NCBI RefSeq assembly: GCF_048544455.1
Contig: NC_133530.1
Location: 18,777,748 to 18,841,747 of the forward strand
From: Silene latifolia
Taxonomy: Eukaryota; Streptophyta; Magnoliopsida; Caryophyllales; Caryophyllaceae
Direction of reading: 5' to 3'
Length of the DNA stretch: 64,000 nt
The notes under the pieces were generated by a model that worked only from the letters and a program-made list of their open reading frames with translations, did not search any database and was not told the DNA's origin. How positions within the stretch are numbered: the stretch's first letter is position 1; each line of letters starts with the position of its first letter. Of this stretch, positions 34,411 to 46,594 are shown one piece after another. The translations under genes were made by a program, and so were the position numbers.

Positions 34411-34689
34411 TTAATTTGAAAAAAATTTAGCAATAACTTTTTCAAGGGAGTCATTCTCTTCCATGAGAATGCTCCTATTCTCCTTTATTTTTTGGAGGTC
34501 TTATATAGCAGATTCATAATCTGCATGCAACCTCATCTGCTCCATCTCCGACAAGACGTCATGGCTAATACCCATCTCCCGAATCTTATCAAGGTAGTCG
34601 TGGATCTTCGTCTCTAAATCGTCTAAGCGGCGGATATAGTATTTGTTCCTCTCCATGTGTATCAATGTTAGGCGAATGTTCTTATCCAT
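34411..34689 (-). pseudogene. MULE cargo small helical protein, 92 codons with an internal stop
   Basis: ATG at 34689; MDKNIRLTLIHMERNKYYIR to HADYESAI, then TAA at 34501-34503, after which the same frame stays open (DLQKIKENRSILMEEN...) to the TAA at 34411. The full frame is 279 nt, exactly the length of the intact paralog at 31489-31767, so the internal stop looks like a recent point mutation. It may also make a 62-residue product. It is heptad-rich, and a TATA-like TCTATAAATA lies upstream at about 34830. Confidence 0.5.
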
Positions 34690-35377
34690 TATATGAAAGA
34701 AGAAGTTTGGTGTTTAAAGATTTAGGGTTGTTGAGCTTAGGGTTTTAAGAGAAGGAGAAGATGAAAACAGAAATGAAGAATGGTAAATTGTTGGTTGAGA
34801 AACTAGGGTTTGCATTTAGTGAAAGTGTATTTATAGATGAGATAATGAAACAACATGTGGCCTTTCAACTGCCACGGATTTTATTTTACTTAATAAATTA
34901 AAATTAATAAATTTTGTTGAAGGAGTTGGGAGAATTTTTTAAATAAATATGTTTAGGAAATGACATTTTGTCCTTCAATATTCCAATACAATGAAATTGT
35001 GTCCTTTAAAATTCTTTAATCGATTTTTTTATTTTATGTAAATAGAAATTATCGATTTTTTTATTTTACGTAAATAGGAATTATCGATTTTTTTATCTTA
35101 CGTAAATTATCCCGTTACATGTATGTAAGATATATTTAATCTAAATTGTTCAAGTACGATAAATTGAATTTAAATTAACTAAAACAAACGCTAGTAACCA
35201 TAACAATTCTTGAATAATATTTCATTCAATTACACATTTTACACAAGAAAGCACCATAGGTGACTTGGAATTACGCCAGTTCTAATGATATAATCCCTCT
35301 CCATCTCCCAATAGTTCCTCCATTCACCTTCTACGTCACGATCATCAATCTCATAATAATCAAGAATAGCTTGAATG

Positions 35378-35671
35378 TCAAGTACGACAATTCTTCGCTT
35401 CAAGTAAGTTGGATACGGCCGTAGACAATTTAGATGTCATTTTCCTTGTAAGAGGCCTTCTTGGCCTAGGAACGACTGGGTAAGTGTCACAACCAGGTAA
35501 AAAACCCAACCTAGCGCCTGCAAGATCAATAAATTTCTGACGATTGATCATCACCCTTTCCATGAACTCCTTCCCAATTAAGAAATTCGGATTTCTACTG
35601 AGCAACTTGTCATAGCTTTCTAGGGTTGTTACAAATGAGGGATCGCAATATGGTGACGGCAAGACACCCAT
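35378..35671 (-). CDS. MULE cargo ORF, 97 aa, unrecognised
   Basis: Intact minus-strand frame from MGVLPSPYCDPSFVTTLES to LLEAKNCRT. The N-terminal part has predicted helices (YDKLLSRNPNFLIGKEFMERVMI). The C-terminal part is basic and Pro-rich (VVPRPRRPLTRKMTSKL), recalling the basic RPRRL of the 165-residue ORF. A TATA-like TATAAAT lies about 70 bp upstream at about 35740. It is divergent to the transposase, sharing a roughly 480-bp spacer with it. Function unknown. Confidence 0.5.
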   Translation of the reverse strand: MGVLPSPYCDPSFVTTLESYDKLLSRNPNFLIGKEFMERVMINRQKFIDLAGARLGFLPGCDTYPVVPRPRRPLTRKMTSKLSTAVSNLLEAKNCRT

Positions 35672-35811
35672 AATCTTAATATTTGAAAGATTTTGTAGTT
35701 GAAAAAAAAAAAGTCCTATATGACTAAATCATAGGGATTTATAGGGAGTGTGGATAATGGTAGGATTAGGTTGGCGGGAGAATTAGGCGGGAATTTTTCA
35801 TCAAACTAATT

Positions 35812-36070
35812 AAAAGAAAATTAGGAAGAAAACCTTCCAACTTCCACCGTAAATATTAGGTTTTATTTTTAAAATTATAAATAATTAAAAATAAAATATG
35901 AGTAAGAAATTAAAAATAATTAAAAGAAAATTAGGGAGAAAACCTTCCAACTTCCACCCACCGTAAATAGTAGGTTTTATTTTTAAAATTAAAAATAATT
36001 AAAAATAAAATATGAGAAAAAAATAAAAATAATTAAAAGTAAATTGAGATTAACCTTTCAACTTCCACAG
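35812..36070. repeat. 111-113-bp tandem repeat upstream of the transposase
   Basis: About 2.3 copies of a unit containing AATTAAAAGAAAATTAGG, CCTTCCAACTTCCACC and AGGTTTTATTTTTAAAATTA, immediately before the transposase leader. Confidence 0.75.
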
Positions 36071-36153
36071 TCAAAGTAGTTCAACACAAAGAAACTCTAA
36101 GTTCATCAACTCCATCACCTTCATCTTCTCAAAACAACCTTCATCATTTAAAA

Positions 36154-38608
36154 ATGTCGAATAGTTTTGATTTAAATGCTTTGTATATCGAGGAGGAGGG
36201 AGAAAACGAAGTCATTGACGAGAATGAAACAGCCACTGAATTGTTACGGCATGCAGCACATGTTCTGGAAGGCAATGAAGACAATCAACCAGCTATTGAG
36301 CCTACGATTGGTGCGGAATTTGAATCAGGTGAACAGTTTGCTGCTTTCTGTTATACTTACGCTTATAAGACGGGGTTTGAACTTCATGTTCGTAGTAGCC
36401 AACTTTTGGCTCCCTTCAAGGAGCAGGGGGTACGTCGAAACGGAGTTGGGGATAAAGAACCACGATTCCACATGATGAACAAGATTAGGTTTATGTGTTC
36501 AGAGGGCAATACGACGAAGAAAAGCTCGTGTGTAACACCATGTAAAATGTATGTATTTGGGAAATTAAATCACGACAGTGGGAAATTTATAATCTGTACT
36601 TGTGATTTGGTACATAATCACGATTTGAATCCTGAGGTTAGCCGGCATGTAGTCAATTATAGGCACATAAGCGAATATTTCAAGGCCAGGTTGGTGTTGA
36701 ACGACAGAGTTGGCATACCAATTACCCGGAACTTCAACACATTAGTTAGGGAGGTTGGAGGGATTCATAATCTACATTTCAATGGGCAGGACGCGAGAAA
36801 CTTCATCAACAGCGAACGTCGCAAAAGTAGGTTCCGTGGTGACGCTAAAGAGGTCTTAAATTATTTTGAGGGCTTAAAAGAGCAGAATCCGATTTTTACT
36901 ATTTATTTGTTGAAAGGGACGCGGATAATAAGTCGTTGAACATTTTTCGTCGATGCACGATGTCGTGCCATGTACAAGGCTTTTGGTGACCCATCGTCGT
37001 TCGATAGTACATTCCTAAGCAACAGGTACCAGATGCCTTTCTGTCCATTCGTTGGAGTTAATCATCATGGAAGTACAATATTATATGCAGCGGCTTTAAT
37101 TTCATACGAAGACACAGAGTCATTCGAGTGGGTGTTTGAGAAGTGGATAGAATGTATGGGTAGAGCTCCAACCGTCTTACTAACTGATCAATGTAAAGCA
37201 ATGGAAGGGGCAATCAAGAAAGTGTTCCCGGAGACTAAACATAGATTATGCCTTTGGCATATTATTCAAAACGCGGATAAGAATCTAAAAGACCACCCAC
37301 AATTTCCTCAGATTGACAGAGATTTGCGTACGCTTGTACACGAGAGTATCACCGAGGAGGAACTGCAAGATATGTGGGACGATTTCATGGAAAAATACAA
37401 CTTGCGACGTAACAAATGGTTGAGGGGTGCATGGGATATGAGACAGCGGTGGATGCCTGTTTTTTGGAAAGACACTTTCTGTGCGGGTATGTCTTCTACT
37501 CAGAGGAGTGAACAAACAAACAGATTTATTAAAACGTACATGAGCATAGAAACCGGCCTGATGCAATTCATGGAGCAGTACGAGGATGCCATAGAGAAAA
37601 AGGTGGAGGACGAGAAAGTCAATAACGCCAAAGACATTAAGAGCCCACTTAAATGGGATCCCATGATATTATTCGAGGATATCTTTAGTAAGGTCTACAC
37701 AAACAGTAAATTCGGAGAGGTGAAAACAGAGGTATATGGTTGTATAAGCACCAATGTCGAAACTCTTCCAAATAGTTTGGGTTTCATCAAGAGGTTTAGG
37801 GCCACATCAAAAGTGACAGAAGCATTTTGGAAGAAAGATCGAAGAAGTTTTGAAGTGAGTATTGACACAATCACTGGTGAGTATAAATGTGGTTGTAAGA
37901 TGTTTGAATTTAGAGGGATCTTATGTCGCCATATCATGAAGTGTCTTGATGTGTTGGACGTAAAAGCTATCCTGCACAAATACATAATCGAACGGCGCAA
38001 GGATTTGGTTAGAGGATACGAAAATATTCGGGTTGGGTACTACAACCCGGATGAGTCAGAACGTGTTAAAAGGTCTCTTGAGATAACGGTAAAAAATGAT
38101 TACATTAAGAGGTTGGCTATGCAAAGTGAAGGGTCTTCTGCCATTTATAATAGCAGAACCGATGAACTAATCAAAGAGTTAGAGGCTCATCTTTGGGATA
38201 CGATCTATAGATTCATTTGCGGCAGGTGGAGTTTCCTCAAAAATGTGGGGTCGTAGGAGACTACGACCTAGGGAGACTATCATAAACACACCTCAACAAG
38301 AAGGTGACATTAGAGACCCCCCCGACAAGCGAGGGAATGGCAGAAGACGTATTGTCAAACAGACAAAGAGAAGGAGAAAGACAAATGATGAGGATCCGAC
38401 AACCACTACGCTCCCCCCAAATACGAACCCAACCCGACATGTTCCAAACGATGATGCTTCATCCTTTATGAGTGGCTTTAGTGGTACACAAAATACTCCA
38501 CGTTTTACACCGTCACAAAATACTCCGACGTTCTCCCAATCGCAATTTAGGTCACAATATTCAAATTCTCAATATTCTCAATATACAAATTATAGTCATA
38601 GGTTGTAA
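36154..38608 (+). pseudogene. FAR1/FHY3-like MULE transposase (frame-broken)
   Basis: Cut-and-paste transposase of the MULE. In order: an N-terminal FAR1-type zinc-binding DNA-binding region (about residues 50-165; GAEFESGEQFAAFCYTYAYK, CKMYVFGKL, CDLVHNHDL); a MULE DDE domain (FFVDARCRAMYKAFGD, VLLTDQCKAMEGAIKK, HRLCLWHI); a SWIM zinc finger CGCKMFEFRGILCRH (about residue 580); and a Lys/Arg-rich then Ser/Gln-rich tail (GRRRIVKQTKRRRK) to 38608. The segment about 36908-36950 is shifted by two compensating indels that create a stop at 36937-36939, and another frame change lies at about 38210-38256. Domestic FAR1/FHY3 genes have the same layout. Placement between this element's inverted ends shows that this is the element's own gene. 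Confidence 0.9.
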
Positions 38609-38769
38609 ATAGGAAGTATGATTTTTTTTTGTATATCATTTGACTTCTTTAAACAAATAATGTATGATCAATCAAAATCAATGACTATTTTCCTTAATTC
38701 ATTTTCACAGTATTGAGTATTAGAATAGCATACGGTTAACTTGTGCAAAATTATGCCAAAAACAAAAAG

Positions 38770-38860
38770 AAAAACCCACAAGAGGATTCGAACACGAGAC
38801 ACTTAGTAAGGAAAGCATGAACTAAGTAAGGAAACCACTGCACCCACTAACTTATATCTT
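38770..38860 (-). other. tRNA-like (Pol III box-bearing) segment near right MULE end
   Basis: On the minus strand it has GTGGGTGCAGTGG, A-box-like, and GTTCGAATCC, B-box-like, followed by T runs. No tRNA fold. Same orientation as 28500-28590. Confidence 0.3.
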
Positions 38861-38874
38861 TGTCATATGTCCAT

Positions 38875-39444
<570 letters not shown>

Positions 39445-39720
39445 ATATACGAAATATTAAAGATATATACTGTATACATAAATACTAAAAATAATAAAAG
39501 GTATTAGTAATAAATAAGACTTAAATATAAATTAGGAGAGAAGTTTTTTTTAATTAATAAAATATGTGGCAAAACCAAGAACATTAATTAGGGGGGGCAA
39601 TTAATGAAGGAATCAAGGGATTAATTAGATTAAAAAAGATTCTTTGAATTGGACAAGTGGCGCGTCATTATTGGTGGTGTATGAGGGCCTCATACACCTG
39701 GTGTAACTCTACCATCTTCC
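39445..39720 (-). repeat. Right terminal inverted repeat of the 12-kb MULE
   Basis: Reverse complement of the left repeat at 27707-27980; ends at the GGTTTTAAT duplication. Confidence 0.88.
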
Positions 39721-39907
39721 GGTTTTAATAGATACTTCATGTCATATTTAAGGAGAATCTTTGGTTATTCCAACGAGAAATCTTTTTTTTTTTTTTTGCC
39801 CGAATTATAAATTGGTCACAATTTGATGCAACTAAGTGATATAAGGTAGTAATTTTACAAAATACAAAAGTTATAAGAGAGATTTTGAATTTTTGACACA
39901 TAAATGG

Positions 39908-40450
39908 TAGGGCAGAGCAAAAAATCCGATTATCCAAACTGATCCGATATCCGATCCGAATCTGATCCGAATGTTTGGATATCTGATCCGAAAGTTAAGT
40001 TTGGTTTGGATATCTGATCCGAAATCGTTGGTTTTGGTTTGGATATGGATATTAGAATTAAAACATTTGGATATCCGATCCGATCCGAAACTATAGTTTT
40101 CTAGTATAATTTCGAGAAAATAAAATTTTATTTTATGCAACTTAATTAATGTTTAAAATATTAGAGAAATATCTAGGTGGTACTTAAATTTTATGTCGAG
40201 AACATTGGAATAAGAATACTAAAGAAAATCATCATGTAAGACAATGAATATAATCGTGTTTCAAACTTAATTTTAAAGTAAATTCTAAAGTATGGATATC
40301 CGCATCCGATCCGATTGTTTTGGATACCCGAACATTGGATATCCGAAACATTTGGTTTGGATATTGGATATCTAAGTTCAGGATTTTTAATATGGATATC
40401 CGATCCGAACTAGCACTTTGGATCAAATACCCGATCCGTACTCTGCCCTA
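39908..40450. mobile_element. Non-autonomous hAT element with GGATATCCGATCCGA repeats (543 bp)
   Basis: Ends TAGGGCAGAG and CTCTGCCCTA with a perfect 8-bp duplication ATAAATGG (39900-39907 and 40451-40458). Inside, near both ends, are ten or more copies of GGATATCCGATCCGA and variants in both orientations, with an A/T-rich middle. It is non-coding. Confidence 0.9.
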
Positions 40451-40458
40451 ATAAATGG

Positions 40459-41464
40459 TTAGTAGTTTTTGTCATTTTACCCTAAATAAAGAGGCGCTAC
40501 AGCCGCTACTTCCTCTGTAGTTAAACACAATTGTTTTTCTGTTAGCAGAGCTTATTTGGGACGTCAATTACTTATGAGTTGTTTCACAATAACATTATTA
40601 TATAATCGATTGCTTTCTTACAAGACAACTCTTTTGTCATTTTGTATCCATTTTGATATTTAAAATGCAGTTTTACGATGTGATATTTAATTAGAAATGT
40701 TGTATAGAATTATAATTTTATCACTTAGTTTTTTTTTTCAAGAAAGATGAATCTGTAAAAAGGTAGAGAATGTAGATGGAGTTGTAAAATTTGATAATGT
40801 ACGATAAAAGTGCTGGCTTAATCTCTTATTGTAAATTTGTAATAGATTGTTAGACCCGGCACCTATAATGTTATTATTACCAAATTATTTCATTCATTAA
40901 TATCTTATAATTTCATCTCATTAGTATATTTTTGAGAAAAAAAAGGAGAAATATAGTAGGTATTCTTTTTCGATTCAAGCTCCGCTATCTTACTTGAAGA
41001 TCATGTACTCCGTATAAATTATACTCCGGTAGTGTTTTATTTCCTATTAAGAAAAACAATTGTATTTGATTGAAGAATAACCTTATTAAGGTGAAAGCTC
41101 AACTCTTATATCCCCAATATGGTCTTATTTTATTTTTTAGAAAAAAAAAATTTGTATTTGCATTTGATTTACTATTCATTAATTTTATCTCATTTCAAAT
41201 TTATGTTCATAATATGTAATTATAAAGTAGCTATGCTTTTTTGTAGACAACTGGTTATTGTTGTGTTGTTAGGGTGTTGATCTTGGGCGTGATGTCGGGT
41301 TTACTTTATTGTCTATCTATTTTATACGGTCAAAACGGAAATTTTAAATTATATTTTTTACTACCGAGTCTTAATAAACGTGTATCTTTTAAAGCTCGCT
41401 TATTGTAGATACAATCAACACATTAACATTAGATTATCATTTTCATACCATTGGTTTTCGTATT
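40459..41464. other. Intergenic spacer
   Basis: A/T-rich; no gene, RNA or terminal repeats recognised. Confidence 0.4.
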
Positions 41465-41469
41465 ATAAC

Positions 41470-42028
41470 TGTTACCACCCGTGCTTGTAGAATGACGTCT
41501 TTGGTTGGCTTCTCCTTTCGGTCTCCTGAAACAGTGAACAAACTGAGGGCTCGGCTTTGGACCGAGCGAACTCACTCCGACGCTCAAGTCAGTAACTTAG
41601 AGAGGTAAGTTGTTGTTACTTGGCGAAGTATGTATTGTAGAGAGATAAGGAAGATATTACCAGATGAATAGTGATTCTTAGGTTAAATTGTGATCACCTC
41701 CTCAATGAGAGTTGAGGAGTATTTATAGACTTTCACCTTTTGTCACGTAGTGGCCAAGTGGCCAAGTGGCTAGCAGGTGGAAAGACTTATCTGCCCTCGG
41801 CCGAGGGAACCGTGGCAGGTCGGCGGGCCCTGTTGACTCGCCGTCGAGGGGTCTTGGATATGAGTTCGCGGATGTGTGCCCCGGCTGGCTAGTTGCCCCG
41901 GCCGTCACCCAAGAGACAGGCCGACAGGCTGCGTCCGTTAGGCTGTCTAAGCTGTTGACTTGCTGTGGATATCTTTGACCTTGCTCAATATGTTGACTTA
42001 GTCAGAGGGTGCAGAATATGCCCCATCA
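41470..42028 (-). repeat. 3' LTR of Gypsy B
   Basis: 559 bp, preceded by ATAAC (41465-41469). By eye it differs at under 2% of sites from the inverted LTR at 52438-53026. Confidence 0.85.
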
Positions 42029-42698
42029 ATTTGCCCCCAGCGTAGTCTATGCCGTGGTATGGGCTCCAAAGTATGTTGAGCGTATATTCTGCGTAAGACA
42101 AAATTTTTCTGCCCCGGCTTCTTCTACCTCGGCGTGGCTCTGCTTAGGCCGTACCATATCCCCCCTCCACATGGATGTGTAACGGACATCAGATGTGGAA
42201 AAGAAAGTGGTGCTGGCCGAGACCGAGGTTGTGAGCGCCGTGTGCTTTTGATTGCCCCCAACCGGTGCTGACAAGCTTGGTTGATCATGTGGCTGGCGGA
42301 GAACAGATGCTTAGGAATTTGTTGAGGAAGATGAATGGGCAGAGAGATTTGAAGGGGCGTGTTGAAGAATCTTGGTCACTGTTGCATTGATTGACGTTCA
42401 ACTGTTGCAACGATTGACATTCCGTGGTTGCATGTCTGACACGTGTCTGTTCGCTGATTGGCTGACGTTTCATGGGCTGTGCCCTGATTGGTCCTTTTTC
42501 ACGGGCCTTCTCCTATAAATAGGGCAGTTAGTCCTTGAAATTGGGCACCAATTTCATTTTCTCTAAAATTTTCTTCTCTCTAAACTTTCAAGGGCTTCTT
42601 TCTCTTCTAGTCTTCAGAGTCGTTACTTCGGCTAGCACTTTTCTTCAAGGTAAACAACCAAATTTTTCTCTTTTTAACTTGTAAGTTTCGTTGTAAAC

Positions 42699-45173
42699 AT
42701 GTCTTCTGCTGGTGCCGGACCTAGTAAACCTGCGCCGGGGGGTTCCCCGTCGCATCTTGATGAGGAGGAGATACTAGACGCCATCCCGATAAGGTCTGGG
42801 GGCCCTAGGTCTCCGTCTCCCGAAGTCGATCCAAAAGCTTTGGAGGGTTGGGGGGATGATGATGTTGATGATGACTTTGATGATGACGGTGAGGAAAGGA
42901 TTCCTTCTGGTGAAGAGAGGCCGCATATCCTGGATCACGGCGAGGCCTGCACGACTGGTCCTGACCGTGCCTGGACCAATAAATTCGCCAGTTGTTCCGG
43001 CGGAACTCTTTTCGAGGGTCATTTCTCCTTCGGTGAGGGGTACAAAATCGTTATCCCTGGGGAGGGTCAGGCGGTCTGTTGCCCTCCTCCGGGTCATATC
43101 GGCGTATATATCAGGCACCTGGAGTATGGGCTCCGGTTTCCTCTGAACAAATACGTCACGGCCATCATCAAAGCTATGAACGTCGCCGTGGCTCAACTGC
43201 ATCCGTTGGCCATTAGGACGATAGTTGGCTTCGTGTGGCTCTGTCTTTTTAAGGGGGAGGTACCTACAGTTAACTTATTCCGCCGGCTTCATCATCTTCG
43301 GGCATCGACCCCCGGTAAAGCGGGGTGGTACAGCGTGCAGATGGAGCCGGGTGTCCTCTCCGTTGATAAGCTTTCTTCCTGCAAGGACTGGAAGGGGCGG
43401 TGGGTGTATGTCGAAGTGCCGGATGACTATCCACGCCTGGTCCTTCCAAAGACCAAGTCAACTTGCGGTGCGAGAGTAAGAGGGAGCGTGAAAAATGGGT
43501 CTCCCGGAGTAAGCTCAAGATGGATGCCAGTAGGGTTCCTCTTAATGCGGATGAGGAGCGGCGATGCAACTGTTTGATTTCGAGAAGGGATGGGTGCCCC
43601 CGACTCAGATTATTCTTCAAGATGAGCTGCTTTGCCGCGTCGGCCTCATACCGGCCCTCAACCTGGGTGAGTAGGGTCGGTGTGAGGCCCATCTTTGCCT
43701 GTTACGCTCCTGTTTTTAGAGCTTTGTTTTACTTCTTTTATGTAACTCTTATCTGGTTTCTTGCAGACCGGTTTGGCCAGGATCTGTCTGAGGGGACCTT
43801 GAAGAGGTTAGGGCTTGATAAGGACGGGAACGTCGTTGAGCGGCACCCTCAGGCTGACGCGCGTGATCGTAGACTGGCTCCCAACGAACTTATGGACAAG
43901 CAGCTGAAGGCACTGGATCCGGCGGCGGCTCAAGCACGGGTTCTCGGGGGCGTGCCGAAGAGAATACCAAAGGCAGCGTCCAGGTCGGCGACGACGTCAA
44001 TCCCAACTCCTTCCTCAACCCCAGCGGTCCAGGAGGGGCATGTGGAGGTCGTCGATGTTGACGCGGAGGTGGTGACTGTTGCGAAGGGCCCTCCTCCTCC
44101 AAAGAAGAGAAAAGAGCCACTGCCGGCTTCTGCCGTTGCCAGGGAAAAGAACGATTCACCCGGTCCTCCATCTAAGAAGGTCCAGACTGGTACGGACCTA
44201 ACCTGTGGTTCAGACTTAGCTGGTTCATTATGCATTCCCGATGACAGACTCTCGGATGTGTCAATGAATGTTGACATGGATGCGCTGTGTAAATTTTTGT
44301 AGATCCGCCGTCGGCGTCGCGTTCTCACCGAGCGGCAACTAGAGAAGCAGCCTGAGAAGGCGGGTGATAGAAACGTCACCGTTGACTCCTTACTCCAGAA
44401 GGTTTCCCCCACCGAGCTTGTGGCCGAGGGGACGAGAATATACAAGAGGCTGGCGAAATGGACTCAGCTAGCCGGCTCCCACATTATGGAGCAAGAAAAG
44501 GTTATGGCCCAAGCTGGGCCATTGATTGAACGGCTTAAGCTTGATCTTTCCGCTGCAAAGGGGGAAGCCGGGAAGGCTAAGCTTGACCTCCTTGCTGCAC
44601 GAAAGCGTGTGGAGGAAGCTGAGAAGCGGCTATTGGCCGAGAGGGCCAAAGTTGAGGTCGCCGATGCCACCGCCAAGTTCTTTGGAGGAGCGGGACAGGT
44701 ATAAGGGCGGTTACGACGCCGTAGTTGCCAAGAGGGAAGAATGGAGAGAAATGTACTTGGCTCAGTTGGAGGCGCATGAGGGGACAAAGGATATCCTTGC
44801 CCAAAAGGAGAAAGATATTGAGATGCTTCAGACTGAGATCATCCCTACCATGTGCGCCCAATTCCGGGACCAGGCCGAGGAAGCGACCAGGGAGGCAATC
44901 AAGAAGTTCATTACTGAAGGCTCCTTCCCGTGGGAGAAATTTGAACAGCTTCTGGATGAGATGGCCGATGCCGCGGAAAAAGCGGCTGCGGAAAAGGCGG
45001 AGGCGGCGAAGGCGGCTCAGATAGCCGAGGCCAAGGCGGCCTATGATGCAAAGGTGAAGGAGGCCGAAGAGGAGGCTGAAAGGCTGAAGGCACGTGGAAA
45101 TGACAAGCTTTCCTCGGGGGCCGGCCACCGGTTGACGCCGCCGCCTGCCGAAGGTGGGCAAAGATCAGCGTAG
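42699..45173 (+). pseudogene. Antisense ORF of Gypsy B ("putative gypsy-type transposon" family)
   Basis: Reads on the plus strand, opposite to gag-pol. It has an acidic start (MSSAGAGPSKPAPGG, then DDDVDDDFDDDGEE), a conserved core (VCCPPPGHIGVYIRHLEYGL, NVAVAQLHPLAIRTIVGF) and a long Ala/Glu/Lys coiled-coil tail. This is the protein commonly annotated in plants as a putative gypsy-type transposon protein. Its role in the element is not established. It is fossil and frame-broken here. Confidence 0.7.
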
Positions 45174-45639
45174 GGAGACGGCGGTCGTCACCGGACTCAC
45201 CCGGCGTCTCGGATAGCTTTAGCTGTTCGGGGCCAACTATCGAGCCTTTCCTCCCTGCCATCTTTTGGCGCTTCAAATGTCATGTCTGTAACCTTTTGCT
45301 TTTCTTTTCCTTGTTTTTGTAAAACTTTGGTAGGTTGCGTTTTGGCTTATCCCTATGGGGACGGCCGTCGTCTGTATCCTTCTCATTTGTAAACTGTTAT
45401 CATTTTTAGTAAGAGTTTGCTTGTTTTGCCTCTGGCTTGGCCGAGGTCTTTTCTTGTCTTCTTGCGTTATTAATTGAGCGCTTTTTCATTTTTACCTTCG
45501 GCTTAGCCGAGGCAGCTAGAATGCGTATCTCAACTGCGTTTAACGTCTTTTTCTTGAACATGTTAGCGTGTTGGTCGCTTCCACTTTCACTCTCGGTCTG
45601 GCCGAGGCGTCGGATTTGCGCTTCCTAACCGCCGTTGTG

Positions 45640-46118
45640 AACATGTTAGCGTATCGACCGTTGTGTCCTCTGCCAGGCCTTCGGCGGACCGAGGCGACTA
45701 GAGGTTACGGCCCGACAGCGTATATCGGCGTATCGACCGTTGTGTCCCCTGCCAGGCCTTCGGCGGACCGAGGCGACTAGGGGTTACGGCGCGACAGCGT
45801 ACGTTAGCGTATCGATCGTTGTGTCCCCTGCCAGGCCTTCGGTTGGCCGAGGCGACTAGGGGTTACGACGCGACAGCGTATGTTAGCGTATCGATCGTTG
45901 TGTCCCCTGCCAGGCCTTCGGTTGGCCGAGGCGACTAGGGGTTACGACGCGACAGCGTATGTTAGCGTATCGATCGTTGTGTCCCCTGCCAGGCCTTCGG
46001 TTGGCCGAGGCGACTAGGGGTTACGACGCGACAGCGTATGTTAGCGTATCGATCGTTGTGTCCCCTGCCAGGCCTTCAGTTGGCCGAGGCGACTAGGGGT
46101 TACGACGCGACAGCGTAT
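45640..46118. repeat. 79-bp minisatellite inside Gypsy B
   Basis: About six tandem units of 79 bp, each with TTAGCGTATCGATCGTTGTG and CCTTCGGTTGGCCGAGG. The last four are nearly identical. Confidence 0.9.
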
Positions 46119-46594
46119 GTACCTCTCGGGACGACTTTCGTGGTGTCTACTTCTTGATGGTGACTATGGGGGAAAATGAACACTGATGGAAAACTTGGAT
46201 GGTTCTTCATTAGATATAAACATGCGTCGGGGTGCCCACAGTTGTCTTTGGGCACCTCCGCCGCTATACAAAGTATTTCCTGAGATTGTCAGTGTTCCAA
46301 TGGCTCATCAAAGGCACACCCTCCATGTCTGTCAGCCGGTATGTACCCGGCCTCATTTCTTCAACCACTTTGTAGGACTTTCCCGTTAGTCAGTTTGCCA
46401 TGAATGTTCCCTTTGTTGGTGGCGGCTGACTTTCTTAGGACTAGGTCTCCTACTTTTAAGTCCCTTTTGTGGACTCTTCGGTTGTAGGCTCTTTTCATTC
46501 GGTTCTGGTATACTGCCAAGTTGAGGCGTGCTGTATCTCGGCTTTCTTCGACCAGGTCTAGGGAGGTTCTTAAACCTTCCTCATTTTAAACGGG

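Noticed and set aside
45640-46118. CRISPR-like or coding repeat
   Set aside because: Contiguous 79-bp minisatellite inside an LTR element, no unique spacers.
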